Positions 14,079 to 19,930 of a DNA stretch of 26,127 bases are shown one piece after another. Under the pieces are notes generated by a model that searched no databases, was not told where the DNA came from, and saw nothing but the letters and a program-made list of their open reading frames with translations. Origin of the DNA: a virus. The DNA is taken from IMG/VR virus record IMGVR_UViG_3300037517_001162, positions 1-26,127 of that record; one strand, given 5' to 3'. The translations under genes were made by a program, and so were the position numbers. The stretch's first letter is position 1. Each line of letters starts with the position of its first letter.

Positions 14079-14192
14079 ATGGCAAAATCTGCTAACAAGG
14101 GGAAAAAAGGCTCAGGTGGTGCTAATAATAAAAAACAAAATTCTGGAAATGCTACTGCTAAAAAAGCAAAGAATGGTGGTAAGAAAAAATGA
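14079..14192 (+). CDS. Small lysine-rich protein
   Basis: A 37-residue protein, 12 of them Lys, otherwise Gly, Asn, Ala and Ser (MAKSANKGKKGSGGANNK at the start, GGKKK at the end). No Asp or Glu is present. It resembles short basic proteins seen in cyanophage genomes and could bind nucleic acid. It is the first gene of the plus-strand block, and its stop overlaps the next ATG as ATGA. Confidence 0.65.
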   Translation: MAKSANKGKKGSGGANNKKQNSGNATAKKAKNGGKKK

Positions 14193-14368
14193 TTGAGTTT
14201 ATTGCCTTTATGATTGTTGGGTATACTGAAGTAAGTCCTGGGCAATGCCAATTAGATTATTTTTCGTATAATAATGTCCAGTCAATAATAATTCCATGCC
14301 AAGAGAATGGAACACTCCAAAGAGGGAGTGTTGGAATGCTCCAATCCATCAAATACTCAAAGCCATAG
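14189..14368 (+). CDS. Small hypothetical protein (overlapping reading frame)
   Basis: A 59-residue ORF beginning MIEFIAFMIVGYTEVSPGQ. It has a hydrophobic N-terminus and two Cys residues (GQCQLDYF, IIPCQENG). The start is coupled to the previous gene by ATGA, but the last 73 bases are shared with the next gene in another frame. The C-terminal residues are probably not conserved. It may be a real short exported or membrane protein. Confidence 0.5.
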   Translation: MIEFIAFMIVGYTEVSPGQCQLDYFSYNNVQSIIIPCQENGTLQRGSVGMLQSIKYSKP

Positions 14369-14490
14369 ATAATCACACTCGTCTCTGGATGGAGACTGGT
14401 GATGTGTGGCACGAAGAACAAGCACAAATGTTAAGAAAATATGTAAAAGATTTAAAAGTGTGGATTCATAAACAAGAAGGAAGAGAATAA
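14296..14490 (+). CDS. Conserved small cyanophage protein
   Basis: A 64-residue basic, Trp-rich protein (MPREWNTPKRECWNAPIHQI, then RLWMETGDVWHEEQAQMLRKY). It is predicted to be two helices, soluble. I recall near-identical starts (MPREWN-PKR-CWNAP) in other cyanophages, so this is likely the dominant frame in the 14296-14368 overlap. The function is unknown. Confidence 0.75.
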   Translation: MPREWNTPKRECWNAPIHQILKAIDNHTRLWMETGDVWHEEQAQMLRKYVKDLKVWIHKQEGRE

Positions 14491-14493
14491 ATA
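14486..14493 (+). promoter_or_regulatory. Late-promoter-like box AATAAATA
   Basis: AATAAATA overlaps the stop codon of the preceding gene, 27 bases upstream of the ATG at 14521. It may start a late transcript for the three exported proteins. Confidence 0.4.
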
Positions 14494-14520
14494 ATAGTAG
14501 TGTTTATCACATAAAGAAAA

Positions 14521-14970
14521 ATGAAGAAAGTTCTTTTAGTCCTTTCTACATTATTCTTCATTACTCCTGTAAGTGCTGCTGAAATCACATCAAAAATCAC
14601 TGACTCTGTACAACTTAAGGTTGATGCTGCTGCTTCACAAGCAATTAGAGTTGGGGGACAATACTCTGTTTCAGGAACAAATATTCAATCTTCCACCTTT
14701 GGTGGTGTAGGTGGTGCTGGAACTTATGGCATTAATACTTCTGGGCAAGCATTTACATTTTCAGAAACTTTGATTGAAGCTGATACAACTCCTGCATCTG
14801 TATCTACTGGAGCAATTGCACCCTATGGAAATATTACCTCTACTGCTGCTGGTTCTGCTGGAAGCCTTGCTGGTTCTTTGTCTGGGACAGGGGTTCCTAC
14901 AGTAACTGCTGGTGGTGCTGGAACCAGTGCAACTGCACAACGTAGCATTGAACTGAGCGTATTCAAATGA
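14521..14970 (+). CDS. Exported low-complexity protein (tandem paralogue 1)
   Basis: A 149-residue protein with a clear signal peptide (MKKVLLVLSTLFFITPVSA, predicted cleavage after residue 19). The mature part is Gly-, Ala-, Ser- and Thr-rich with no Cys. Its middle holds GGQYSVSGTNI (about 45-55) and QAFTFSET (about 76-83), both matched in the next gene, so the two are tandem paralogues. No domain is recognised. It could be a periplasmic or surface protein or a virion component. The stop overlaps the next ATG as ATGA. Confidence 0.75.
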   Translation: MKKVLLVLSTLFFITPVSAAEITSKITDSVQLKVDAAASQAIRVGGQYSVSGTNIQSSTFGGVGGAGTYGINTSGQAFTFSETLIEADTTPASVSTGAIAPYGNITSTAAGSAGSLAGSLSGTGVPTVTAGGAGTSATAQRSIELSVFK

Positions 14971-15329
14971 AACATATAACTCCCGTCTTGCTGGTTGCAG
15001 CGGGATTTATATCTCCCTGTTATGCAGAGCAAGTAGTTCCTAACTTTACCAGAGGAACAATCACAGCAACCACAGAAACCACAACAAAAATTGTGGAAGC
15101 AATTCGTCAGATTGAATATACAACTGGCACATCATACACTGTAACTGGAACAAACATAAACATTCCTGCCACTCCAGCCCCTGGAGCAAATTATACAATT
15201 CAAACTCAAGGTGCTCCTTTCCAGTTCAGCGAAACCTATCTTGGACCTGGAGTGGCTAAAGAAACATGGATAGACAGGACAACAGAACAACAATCAACAA
15301 CAAACTCAATATCTGTCTTTACACAATAG
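14967..15329 (+). CDS. Exported protein (tandem paralogue 2)
   Basis: A 120-residue protein with a signal peptide (about 1-20, ending SPCYA before EQ). Mature sequence is Thr-rich. It shares TSYTVTGTNI and APFQFSET with the upstream protein in the same order and spacing. The last 64 bases overlap the next gene in a different frame. The function is unknown. Confidence 0.72.
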   Translation: MKHITPVLLVAAGFISPCYAEQVVPNFTRGTITATTETTTKIVEAIRQIEYTTGTSYTVTGTNINIPATPAPGANYTIQTQGAPFQFSETYLGPGVAKETWIDRTTEQQSTTNSISVFTQ

Positions 15330-15841
15330 CAGGAATATTAGTATTAGCACTTGCAGGTTCCACAAGAAGTAAAGCACAACAAGCACCATCAAATACAAAC
15401 ATAGCAGGACCTTCTGCATCTGCAACTGGTAATGTAACCAATCAGGCAGTTCAGGTGCTACAAGGTCCTTTTGCTGTGAATACTTATGGGGGTGGGGTTT
15501 CTTGTCAAGGTCCAACAATGAGCATTTCTCCATTTGCATTAGGAAATTATAATGGAAGTAATGATCCAGAAACTTATCAATCACATAATGGAAATTTTGG
15601 GATGAGTTTAGGATTTAACTTTCCTTTAGATGGTTCACTACAAGAACTTTGTAAAGAAAGAGTTAGAACAGAAATTTCCAGACAAAATGCAGAAGCAGCA
15701 AAAGCACGTTTGGATTTTGAACTTGTAAGATTATTAAAGTGTGGAGAAGCAATTAAATCTGGAATAACTTTTCATCCAGATAGCCCCTATTACAAAGTAT
15801 GTTCTGATGTAGTTGTAAGATACCCACAAGCTTCTAAATAA
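15266..15841 (+). CDS. Exported cysteine-containing protein
   Basis: A 191-residue protein. A 13-residue charged N-terminus precedes a hydrophobic segment (about 14-33, LNICLYTIAGILVLALAGS), then SKAQQ, a possible signal-peptidase site. The centre is Gly/Asn/Ser-rich (QVLQGPFAVNTYGGGVSCQG). A helical region (about 128-160, SLQELCKERVRTEISRQNAE) and a C-terminal part each carry Cys residues, giving possible disulfides if exported. There is no alternative ATG in this frame downstream, so the long overlap with the previous gene appears real. The function is unknown. Confidence 0.72.
   Translation: MDRQDNRTTINNKLNICLYTIAGILVLALAGSTRSKAQQAPSNTNIAGPSASATGNVTNQAVQVLQGPFAVNTYGGGVSCQGPTMSISPFALGNYNGSNDPETYQSHNGNFGMSLGFNFPLDGSLQELCKERVRTEISRQNAEAAKARLDFELVRLLKCGEAIKSGITFHPDSPYYKVCSDVVVRYPQASK
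15834..15840 (+). promoter_or_regulatory. Late-promoter-like box CTAAATA
   Basis: CTAAATA overlaps the stop codon of the preceding gene, 10 bases before the ATG at 15851. The very short distance would leave little leader, so this is a weak candidate. Confidence 0.25.
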
Positions 15842-15850
15842 AAATAAAAA

Positions 15851-16018
15851 ATGTATATTGTAAAAAGAATTGCTTTCATGAATGAAGTTTTGTATTTTGA
15901 AGAAGATACAAAATGGACCCCAGATAAATCAAAAGCAAAAAAATTTAACTCTAAATTAGAAGGAATGAACGCTTCTGATAGAGCAGGTCTTTATGATTTA
16001 ATATTAGAAAAAGTGTGA
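15851..16018 (+). CDS. Small soluble protein
   Basis: A 55-residue ORF starting MYIVKRIAFMNEVLYFEED and ending GLYDLILEKV. It is charged and has no membrane segment. The stop overlaps the next ATG as TGATG-type coupling (ATG at 16018). The function is unknown. Confidence 0.58.
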   Translation: MYIVKRIAFMNEVLYFEEDTKWTPDKSKAKKFNSKLEGMNASDRAGLYDLILEKV

Positions 16019-16140
16019 TGTTTAAATTAGTAGAATCTCTAGCCAATAGTCCTGTTTGGTTAGGACTTTGTGGATTTGGTGTTATTGTCCTACCAATCAT
16101 GGGAATACAATACATTCACAATAAGAAAAATGATACATAA
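16018..16140 (+). CDS. Small single-pass membrane protein
   Basis: A 40-residue ORF with one hydrophobic helix (about 12-31, PVWLGLCGFGVIVLPIMGI) and a basic tail (HNKKNDT). It overlaps both neighbours by one and 11 bases. It is one of three consecutive tiny membrane proteins. The function is unknown. Confidence 0.5.
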   Translation: MFKLVESLANSPVWLGLCGFGVIVLPIMGIQYIHNKKNDT

Positions 16141-16285
16141 CTTTCCTTGGGGAGTTTTTATTATTCTTTGCTGTGGATTAACATTCACTGCTTATATAAT
16201 TTACTACATATTAAAGTTAGCTAATGAGGAAATGAAGCATGAAACAATTAAGTCTAATTCTGTCAATCACAAGTCTCACAATTAG
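16130..16285 (+). CDS. Small single-pass membrane protein
   Basis: A 51-residue ORF from the ATG at 16130 (MIHNFPWGVFIILCCGLTF). The hydrophobic helix spans about 6-28. The polar tail (SNSVNHKSHN) lies in the stretch shared with the next gene. A longer ORF opening at 16070 exists in this frame but would lie inside the previous gene, so the later start is preferred. Confidence 0.45.
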   Translation: MIHNFPWGVFIILCCGLTFTAYIIYYILKLANEEMKHETIKSNSVNHKSHN

Positions 16286-16451
16286 TGGGGCACTTTGTTA
16301 TGGTGCTTATATGACTTATCAAAAAGCACAAAAGATTCTGGACAATCCAGAAGAGTTTGTTGGTGCTGTTGTAGAGAAGCAAGTCAACAAAGCATTTGAA
16401 AAATTACCTATTCCTAAACTAAATACTGGCAGTATTAAGTTTCCTTTCTAA
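16239..16451 (+). CDS. Small membrane-anchored protein
   Basis: A 70-residue protein with an N-terminal hydrophobic anchor (about 4-25, LSLILSITSLTISGALCYGA) followed by a helical segment (TYQKAQKILDNPEEFVGAVV) and a Pro-containing tail (LPIPKLNTG). I recall similar proteins in cyanophages. It overlaps the previous gene by 47 bases and the nuclease gene by one base. The function is unknown. Confidence 0.68.
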   Translation: MKQLSLILSITSLTISGALCYGAYMTYQKAQKILDNPEEFVGAVVEKQVNKAFEKLPIPKLNTGSIKFPF

Positions 16452-16864
16452 TGTCAAACCAAGACCCATACATATATCGTATTCGCTCAATCCATAAAGT
16501 AGTCGATGGGGATACTATTGACGCTGATATTGATTTGGGGTTTGACATTTCTCTCACTAAACGCATTCGCCTTGCTGGGGTTGACACTCCTGAAAGTCGC
16601 ACAGCAGATGCAAATGAAAAAAAATATGGACTCGAATCAAAAGAATGGTTGAAAAAACGTTGTGAAAACGCAAAAAACATTCTAATCAAGACTGAACTTC
16701 CAGACTCTACAGAGAAGTATGGCAGAATCATTGGTCATTTGTTTATCAATGGAGAAACAACTTCACTGAATAACCAGATGATTGTTGAAGGTTATGCCTG
16801 GACTTATGATGGTGGAACAAAAGTTAAGAACTTTGCTGAACTGGATGCAAAACGTAAGAAGTAA
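16451..16864 (+). CDS. Staphylococcal-nuclease-like (thermonuclease) protein
   Basis: A 137-residue SNase-fold nuclease that would cut DNA or RNA with calcium. All catalytic positions are conserved: Asp21 (VVDGDTIDADIDLGF at 17-31), Arg40 and Glu48 with Asp45 in RIRLAGVDTPE (38-48), and Arg94 in EKYGRIIGHLF. No signal peptide is visible, so it probably acts in the cytoplasm, unlike the classical secreted enzyme. It is the last gene of the plus-strand block and is convergent with the next gene. Confidence 0.9.
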   Translation: MSNQDPYIYRIRSIHKVVDGDTIDADIDLGFDISLTKRIRLAGVDTPESRTADANEKKYGLESKEWLKKRCENAKNILIKTELPDSTEKYGRIIGHLFINGETTSLNNQMIVEGYAWTYDGGTKVKNFAELDAKRKK

Positions 16865-16885
16865 TCACTTTGAGTGAAACTTTTT
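16859..16885 (+). terminator. Possible terminator between convergent genes
   Basis: A short interrupted stem (AAGT and TCACT pairing with AGTGA and ACTT around a TTG loop) is followed on the plus strand by TTT and AT-rich sequence. It begins at the nuclease stop and overlaps the end of the minus-strand gene. Weak by eye. Confidence 0.4.
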
Positions 16886-17629
16886 ATATTGCTCTTTCTT
16901 CTCTGCTTTCTGTTCTTTTTTAAGTAACTTATTAACTTTCTTTAGAGAAGCAGTTTTCTCAAAAGCAAAATAAACCTGAAGTTCATATGGGGTAAGGTCT
17001 CTGTTTAAGAGTTTCTTACCCCTTACAAATATCTGTTGAACTATGGGTTTCATCTTACCTACCATCCATTCCACCAAAGATTTCCCAATAAGAGCCGCAG
17101 CAACAGAAGCAGTAGCAGTGGTGCCAGCAAGTATAACCTGTTCTTTTGGAGGAACTGGGACTGCACCAATAAATGGGACTTGTATTTCAGGCACTCCAAG
17201 ATTTGCATTTATAGATGACTGGTCAGAAATATTCTTATTATCTTGTGTATTCTGAACTGGAATTTTGATCTGTGGTAGTATAGGTTTACTGTCAGGAAGT
17301 CCTCTTGATTTCTCTTCCTTTTCTTCTCCTTTATCTTTTTGTTCTGCTTTTACAGCTGCATCAAACTCTTCCTGCGTTGGTACATTAATCACAGGATATT
17401 TTATTGAAGGGTCTGGCACATTAAATATAGGAAGTGCCAAACCCCTTGTTACAGGAAGTTCAAACTTCTGGACGGGAAGCTGCTCTACTGTAGTCTGGGG
17501 TATCCCCTGGGTCGCAGTTTGGGCAACCTGTTGCTTGGGTATCTGCGATTGCGATATCCGCTGGAGGCTCTGGTTCTGGAGTGGGTTCAACTCCTGTGAT
17601 TTCAGGTTGTCTACGAGTTTGATCTCCAT
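16865..17629 (-). CDS. Proline-rich membrane-associated protein of unknown function
   Basis: A 254-residue protein. The N-terminal 55 residues are Gln-rich. The next region is Pro-rich with repeated valine-proline elements (ELPVTRGLALPIFNVPDPS, PEIQVPFIGAVPVPP) and a charged patch (KAEQKDKGEEKEEKSRG). One probable membrane helix follows (about 167-189, LAGTTATASVAAALIGKSLV), then a basic C-terminus (LLKKEQKAEKKEQYKKFHSK). The ATG at 17629 is preferred over 17638 because AGGAG lies nine bases before it. Its first 170 bases also encode the C-terminus of the upstream gene. It could be a structural or lysis-associated protein. Confidence 0.7.
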   Translation of the reverse strand: MEIKLVDNLKSQELNPLQNQSLQRISQSQIPKQQVAQTATQGIPQTTVEQLPVQKFELPVTRGLALPIFNVPDPSIKYPVINVPTQEEFDAAVKAEQKDKGEEKEEKSRGLPDSKPILPQIKIPVQNTQDNKNISDQSSINANLGVPEIQVPFIGAVPVPPKEQVILAGTTATASVAAALIGKSLVEWMVGKMKPIVQQIFVRGKKLLNRDLTPYELQVYFAFEKTASLKKVNKLLKKEQKAEKKEQYKKFHSK

Positions 17630-17795
17630 CCTTATCATCTCCTTTCTTCAGAGTATCAACTCCAAAGGTTGCAGCTGCTGCAGTAAATACAGTAGCAATA
17701 AAAGTTGGGTCCATCTTGGCAAGAAGACCTGCATAACTTGCTGTCAGTAATGCAGCACTCCAACTCAAAACAGTAATTCTAACAATAGTGCTCAT
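17460..17795 (-). CDS. Two-helix membrane protein (holin-like candidate)
   Basis: A 111-residue protein with two predicted membrane helices (about 5-25, RITVLSWSAALLTASYAGLL, and about 30-47, TFIATVFTAAAATFGV), then a charged, acidic, Pro-rich tail (KKGDDKDGDQ, TPEPEPPAD). The ATG at 17795 is preceded by AAGGA at seven bases; an upstream ATG at 17828 is the alternative. It follows the muramidase gene in the same direction, and its size and topology fit class II holins. The holin role is inference. The last 170 bases overlap the next gene in another frame. Confidence 0.68.
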   Translation of the reverse strand: MSTIVRITVLSWSAALLTASYAGLLAKMDPTFIATVFTAAAATFGVDTLKKGDDKDGDQTRRQPEITGVEPTPEPEPPADIAIADTQATGCPNCDPGDTPDYSRAASRPEV

Positions 17796-17846
17796 ACAAT
17801 GTTCCTTTTTCTTTTGTGGTTCTGGCATTGTCCTTAGTGAGTGGGG

Positions 17847-18521
17847 TTAACCTTTTTTCCAAGATTCACCTTCTGCTTTTCTTCTACGAGCAAGTCCTGC
17901 TTCTACGTTTGAACCAGGATTTCTGTAGAGGTATAAAGCATCTGGAACTAAGTCCCATTCTTTATTCTTCAGGCGTTTAGTAATAGTATTAAAGTTATCA
18001 CCACCGTAAAAACCGGCACCAAGATTATAAGCAAAGCTGAGCAGAGCGCCTCTTTTTCCATCTGACATTTCATTCCAATGTGGGATTTTACGAAGTGCAG
18101 GAAGAAACTGGTTCTTACACTGACTGATTAGCAGATCATCTGCTTCTTGCTGAGTGATTGTATCTCCAAGTTTGAATGCCGAACCATCTTTCTTGCGAGT
18201 GGAACCCCAACCAATAGTGATTGGAAGTCCACCAGTCAGAGGGTCAGGATACGCCTTTAGATGGCATCCTTCAAACTCTTTTATTAATTTGATACCCATC
18301 ATTGGAACATCGTCACCACCTGCTACTGGAGCAGAAGGAGCTGCAGCAGCAGGGGCTGGTGCAGCATTACCCTTTTTTCCTCTATAAATCTCCGCCCAAT
18401 CAACATTGTCCTCAAGGAACTTAACTGGGAGGTTATCTTCTAACCACTGAACTGCTTTCACATGGTTAGGGTTCTTCTCATCATAGAACTTGAAGAAGTT
18501 GTGTAAATCGATTCTTGCCAT
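17847..18521 (-). CDS. GH24 muramidase (endolysin) with N-terminal targeting domain
   Basis: A 224-residue lysozyme-type endolysin that cleaves the glycan chain of peptidoglycan. The N-terminal ~48 residues (IDLHNFFKFYDEKNPNHVKA, then QWLEDNLP) form a domain shared with the C39-type protein just upstream. An Ala/Pro-rich linker follows (about 51-68). The GH24 domain starts near 76: IKEFEGCHLKAYPDP with catalytic Glu84 and Asp93, then ITIGWGST with Thr108, and a later LLSFAYNLG typical of the family. There is no signal peptide, so release probably depends on a holin. A strong ribosome-binding site (AAGGAGAACAACA) precedes the ATG. Confidence 0.9.
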   Translation of the reverse strand: MARIDLHNFFKFYDEKNPNHVKAVQWLEDNLPVKFLEDNVDWAEIYRGKKGNAAPAPAAAAPSAPVAGGDDVPMMGIKLIKEFEGCHLKAYPDPLTGGLPITIGWGSTRKKDGSAFKLGDTITQQEADDLLISQCKNQFLPALRKIPHWNEMSDGKRGALLSFAYNLGAGFYGGDNFNTITKRLKNKEWDLVPDALYLYRNPGSNVEAGLARRRKAEGESWKKG

Positions 18522-18539
18522 TGTTGTTCTCCTTAGTTA

Positions 18540-19211
18540 TCAATCAAAAATACGTCCCCAACCATCGTTGCCGCCTGGGCACCAACGATGCTTAAGCATT
18601 GCTTTAGTATAAATGGTCTTCTTACCATTTGTTACTGGACCAGTGTAGTTGTCATTGCATGATCCATATGGATCATTACAATAGTAACCCTTACCATCTG
18701 GTGTCTTACCGATGACTACAACCATGTGCCCACCAGTAGGAGCAGATAAAGGACCACGATGCAAGATACCAATAACAACAGGTTTCCCAGCATCAAGACT
18801 CTTATCAATATCATTAAAAGAAAGATTGTAACTAAAGTGTGACTTAACCCCATAACCTGCCAGAACCTTTGTCTGTACAGAATGGTCGGTCGTGTCACCA
18901 ATCGCAAATACTTTCTTAACATACTCATCATCACCTTTGATGCTTCCTGGTTTAAGGAACGCAAGACACATAGCACATGATGAACTGTTACAAGTCCTAT
19001 GCGCATCTCTGTAGTTATCTACTTGATTAAAATATGGAACAGCAAGAACTGCTGGAGTTGGTGGTTTGGTTCTAAAAATACCAATCCAATCAGTTTCTGA
19101 GTCATCCATAAACTCAGCAGGAAGGTTATCTTCCAACCATTGAACTGCTGCCACATGATTTGCATTACCATCATCATAATACTTAAAAAAGTTATGAAGA
19201 TCTAAGGTCAT
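18540..19211 (-). CDS. C39-family-like cysteine peptidase with the same N-terminal domain
   Basis: A 223-residue protein. Residues 1-48 (LDLHNFFKYYDDGNANHVAA, then QWLEDNLP) closely match the start of the GH24 endolysin. The C-terminal domain (about 56-223) resembles peptidase C39-like papain folds: VPYFNQVDNYRDAHRTCNSSS with candidate nucleophile Cys74 or Cys79, His162 in GGHMVVVIG, and Asp180 in NDPYGS. It may cleave peptidoglycan stem peptides, complementing the muramidase; the substrate is inferred. The gene order peptidase, muramidase, two-helix protein suggests a lysis set. A late-like box and AAGAGA precede the ATG. Confidence 0.85.
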   Translation of the reverse strand: MTLDLHNFFKYYDDGNANHVAAVQWLEDNLPAEFMDDSETDWIGIFRTKPPTPAVLAVPYFNQVDNYRDAHRTCNSSSCAMCLAFLKPGSIKGDDEYVKKVFAIGDTTDHSVQTKVLAGYGVKSHFSYNLSFNDIDKSLDAGKPVVIGILHRGPLSAPTGGHMVVVIGKTPDGKGYYCNDPYGSCNDNYTGPVTNGKKTIYTKAMLKHRWCPGGNDGWGRIFD

Positions 19212-19232
19212 TTTTTTATAAATCTCTTGAGC

Positions 19233-19240
19233 TATTTATC
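19233..19240 (-). promoter_or_regulatory. Late-promoter-like box GATAAATA before the peptidase gene
   Basis: The minus strand reads GATAAATAGC, 21 bases upstream of the peptidase ATG and overlapping the stop codon of the 54-residue gene. It would start a late transcript for the lysis-like genes. Confidence 0.45.
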
Positions 19241-19403
19241 AAAACCTATACTCATTTAACTTTTCCAAAACTTTACTCAAATAATGATGTGCTAGCCACT
19301 TAGGATCATATCCAGATTTATTCATCCATTCTTTATCCAATTCTGCTTTCAATTTCAAAACTTCACAGATAACAATATCTTTAGTAATATGTCCTCTTGG
19401 CAT
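19239..19403 (-). CDS. Small conserved protein upstream of the lysis-like genes
   Basis: A 54-residue soluble, helical protein (MPRGHITKDIVICEVLKLKA, then DPKWLAHHYLSKVLEKLNEY). The sequence from the ATG to the stop is uninterrupted. It resembles other short MPRGxxxK proteins of cyanophages, recalled from memory. It starts eight bases after the terminator of the hli genes. The function is unknown. Confidence 0.68.
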   Translation of the reverse strand: MPRGHITKDIVICEVLKLKAELDKEWMNKSGYDPKWLAHHYLSKVLEKLNEYRF

Positions 19404-19410
19404 TACAATA

Positions 19411-19443
19411 AAAAAACTCTGTCCTATATTTAGGACAGAGTTT
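19411..19443 (-). terminator. Strong intrinsic terminator of the hli operon
   Basis: A perfect 13-bp stem (19414-19426 with 19431-19443) has a 4-base loop and is followed on the minus strand by a T run (19416-19411). The stem-loop apex reads CTAAATATAG, resembling the late promoter boxes, so it may also start transcription of the next gene. Confidence 0.88.
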
Positions 19444-19462
19444 GAGATTATTTCTTATTATT

Positions 19463-19582
19463 TCAAAATACACCAGGAAGAATTTGACCAGTGATTAGAT
19501 AAGATCCAGCAGCTGCTACAAATCCAATCATAGCAAACCAACCATTAATACGTTCTGCTTTTTCAGTAAAAATTTTGTTCAT
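19463..19582 (-). CDS. hli: Short high-light-inducible protein
   Basis: A 39-residue Hli, a single-helix chlorophyll-binding protein of the thylakoid membrane that protects photosystems from excess light. The CAB motif is AERINGWFAMIGFVAAAGSY (9-28), with the chlorophyll-binding ERxNGxxAM pattern intact. It ends LITGQILPGVF. It has almost no N-terminal extension before the helix, unlike the 64-residue Hli upstream. A strong ribosome-binding site (AAGGAGAAAAAC) precedes the ATG. Confidence 0.92.
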   Translation of the reverse strand: MNKIFTEKAERINGWFAMIGFVAAAGSYLITGQILPGVF

Positions 19583-19593
19583 TGTTTTTCTCC

Positions 19594-19680
19594 TTAGTAA
19601 GTTTCAGAAAGTTTTTCTACAGAATAACTCAGAAGCACAAAAAAAGCAACTGAGGTGATGGTAAAAATTGCTTCAGTCAT
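19594..19680 (-). CDS. 28-residue membrane peptide between two hli genes
   Basis: A 28-residue ORF (begins MTEAIFTITSVAFFVLLSY, ends SVEKLSETY) with one hydrophobic helix at about 4-19. The ATG overlaps the stop of the upstream hli as TGATG, and the next hli starts 12 bases after it. Size and topology resemble the tiny subunits of photosystems and cytochrome b6f, but I do not recognise it as any of them. Confidence 0.55.
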   Translation of the reverse strand: MTEAIFTITSVAFFVLLSYSVEKLSETY

Positions 19681-19874
19681 CAGAAGATCCCGAAGAAGAA
19701 GTTGCCAGTGCTAACATAAGAAATGATGCCAGCAACAAAACCGACCATTGCCCAGCGCCCATTAGTCCTCTCCTTAACCTGATTTGGAGTCATCATCCCA
19801 TAGTTTTCATAATACATTGTAGGCTCTTTTGCCCACATGTTTTGCTGACCATATTCATTAGTTGTAACAGTCAT
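19680..19874 (-). CDS. hli: High-light-inducible protein
   Basis: A 64-residue Hli. The N-terminal 32 residues are polar (MTVTTNEYGQQNMWAKEP, then MMTPNQVKE). The single helix carries the CAB motif ERTNGRWAMVGFVAGIISY (35-53) and the protein ends TGNFFFGIF, typical of cyanobacterial and cyanophage Hli proteins. It has its own host-type promoter 28 bases upstream and is the first gene of the three-gene hli operon. Confidence 0.95.
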   Translation of the reverse strand: MTVTTNEYGQQNMWAKEPTMYYENYGMMTPNQVKERTNGRWAMVGFVAGIISYVSTGNFFFGIF

Positions 19875-19901
19875 TGTAGTTTTGTAAAGAATTATTACTC
19901 A

Positions 19902-19930
19902 ATTATATAGCAAAAAGAAAGGGGAGTCAA
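19902..19930 (-). promoter_or_regulatory. Host-type promoter for the hli operon
   Basis: TTGACT (19930-19925) is followed after 17 bases by TATAAT (19907-19902) on the minus strand. The -35 box lies in the loop of the porin terminator hairpin. The start is predicted near 19895, giving a leader of about 20 bases. Confidence 0.75.

Noticed and set aside
13997-14251. An 84-residue minus-strand frame upstream of psbA
   Set aside because: It is antisense to the lysine-rich gene (its Phe- and Pro-rich sequence mirrors lysine codons) and runs through the psbA promoter.
17036-17750. Plus-strand frames opposite the proline-rich protein and the two-helix protein
   Set aside because: Their translations are Ser/Cys-rich shadows with no domain. 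The minus-strand genes have ribosome-binding sites, membrane helices and sensible neighbours.
17460-17795. Programmed frameshift joining the two-helix protein to the proline-rich protein
   Set aside because: The downstream gene has its own ATG with a good ribosome-binding site inside the overlap, and no clear slippery sequence was seen. Simple overlap is the more economical reading.
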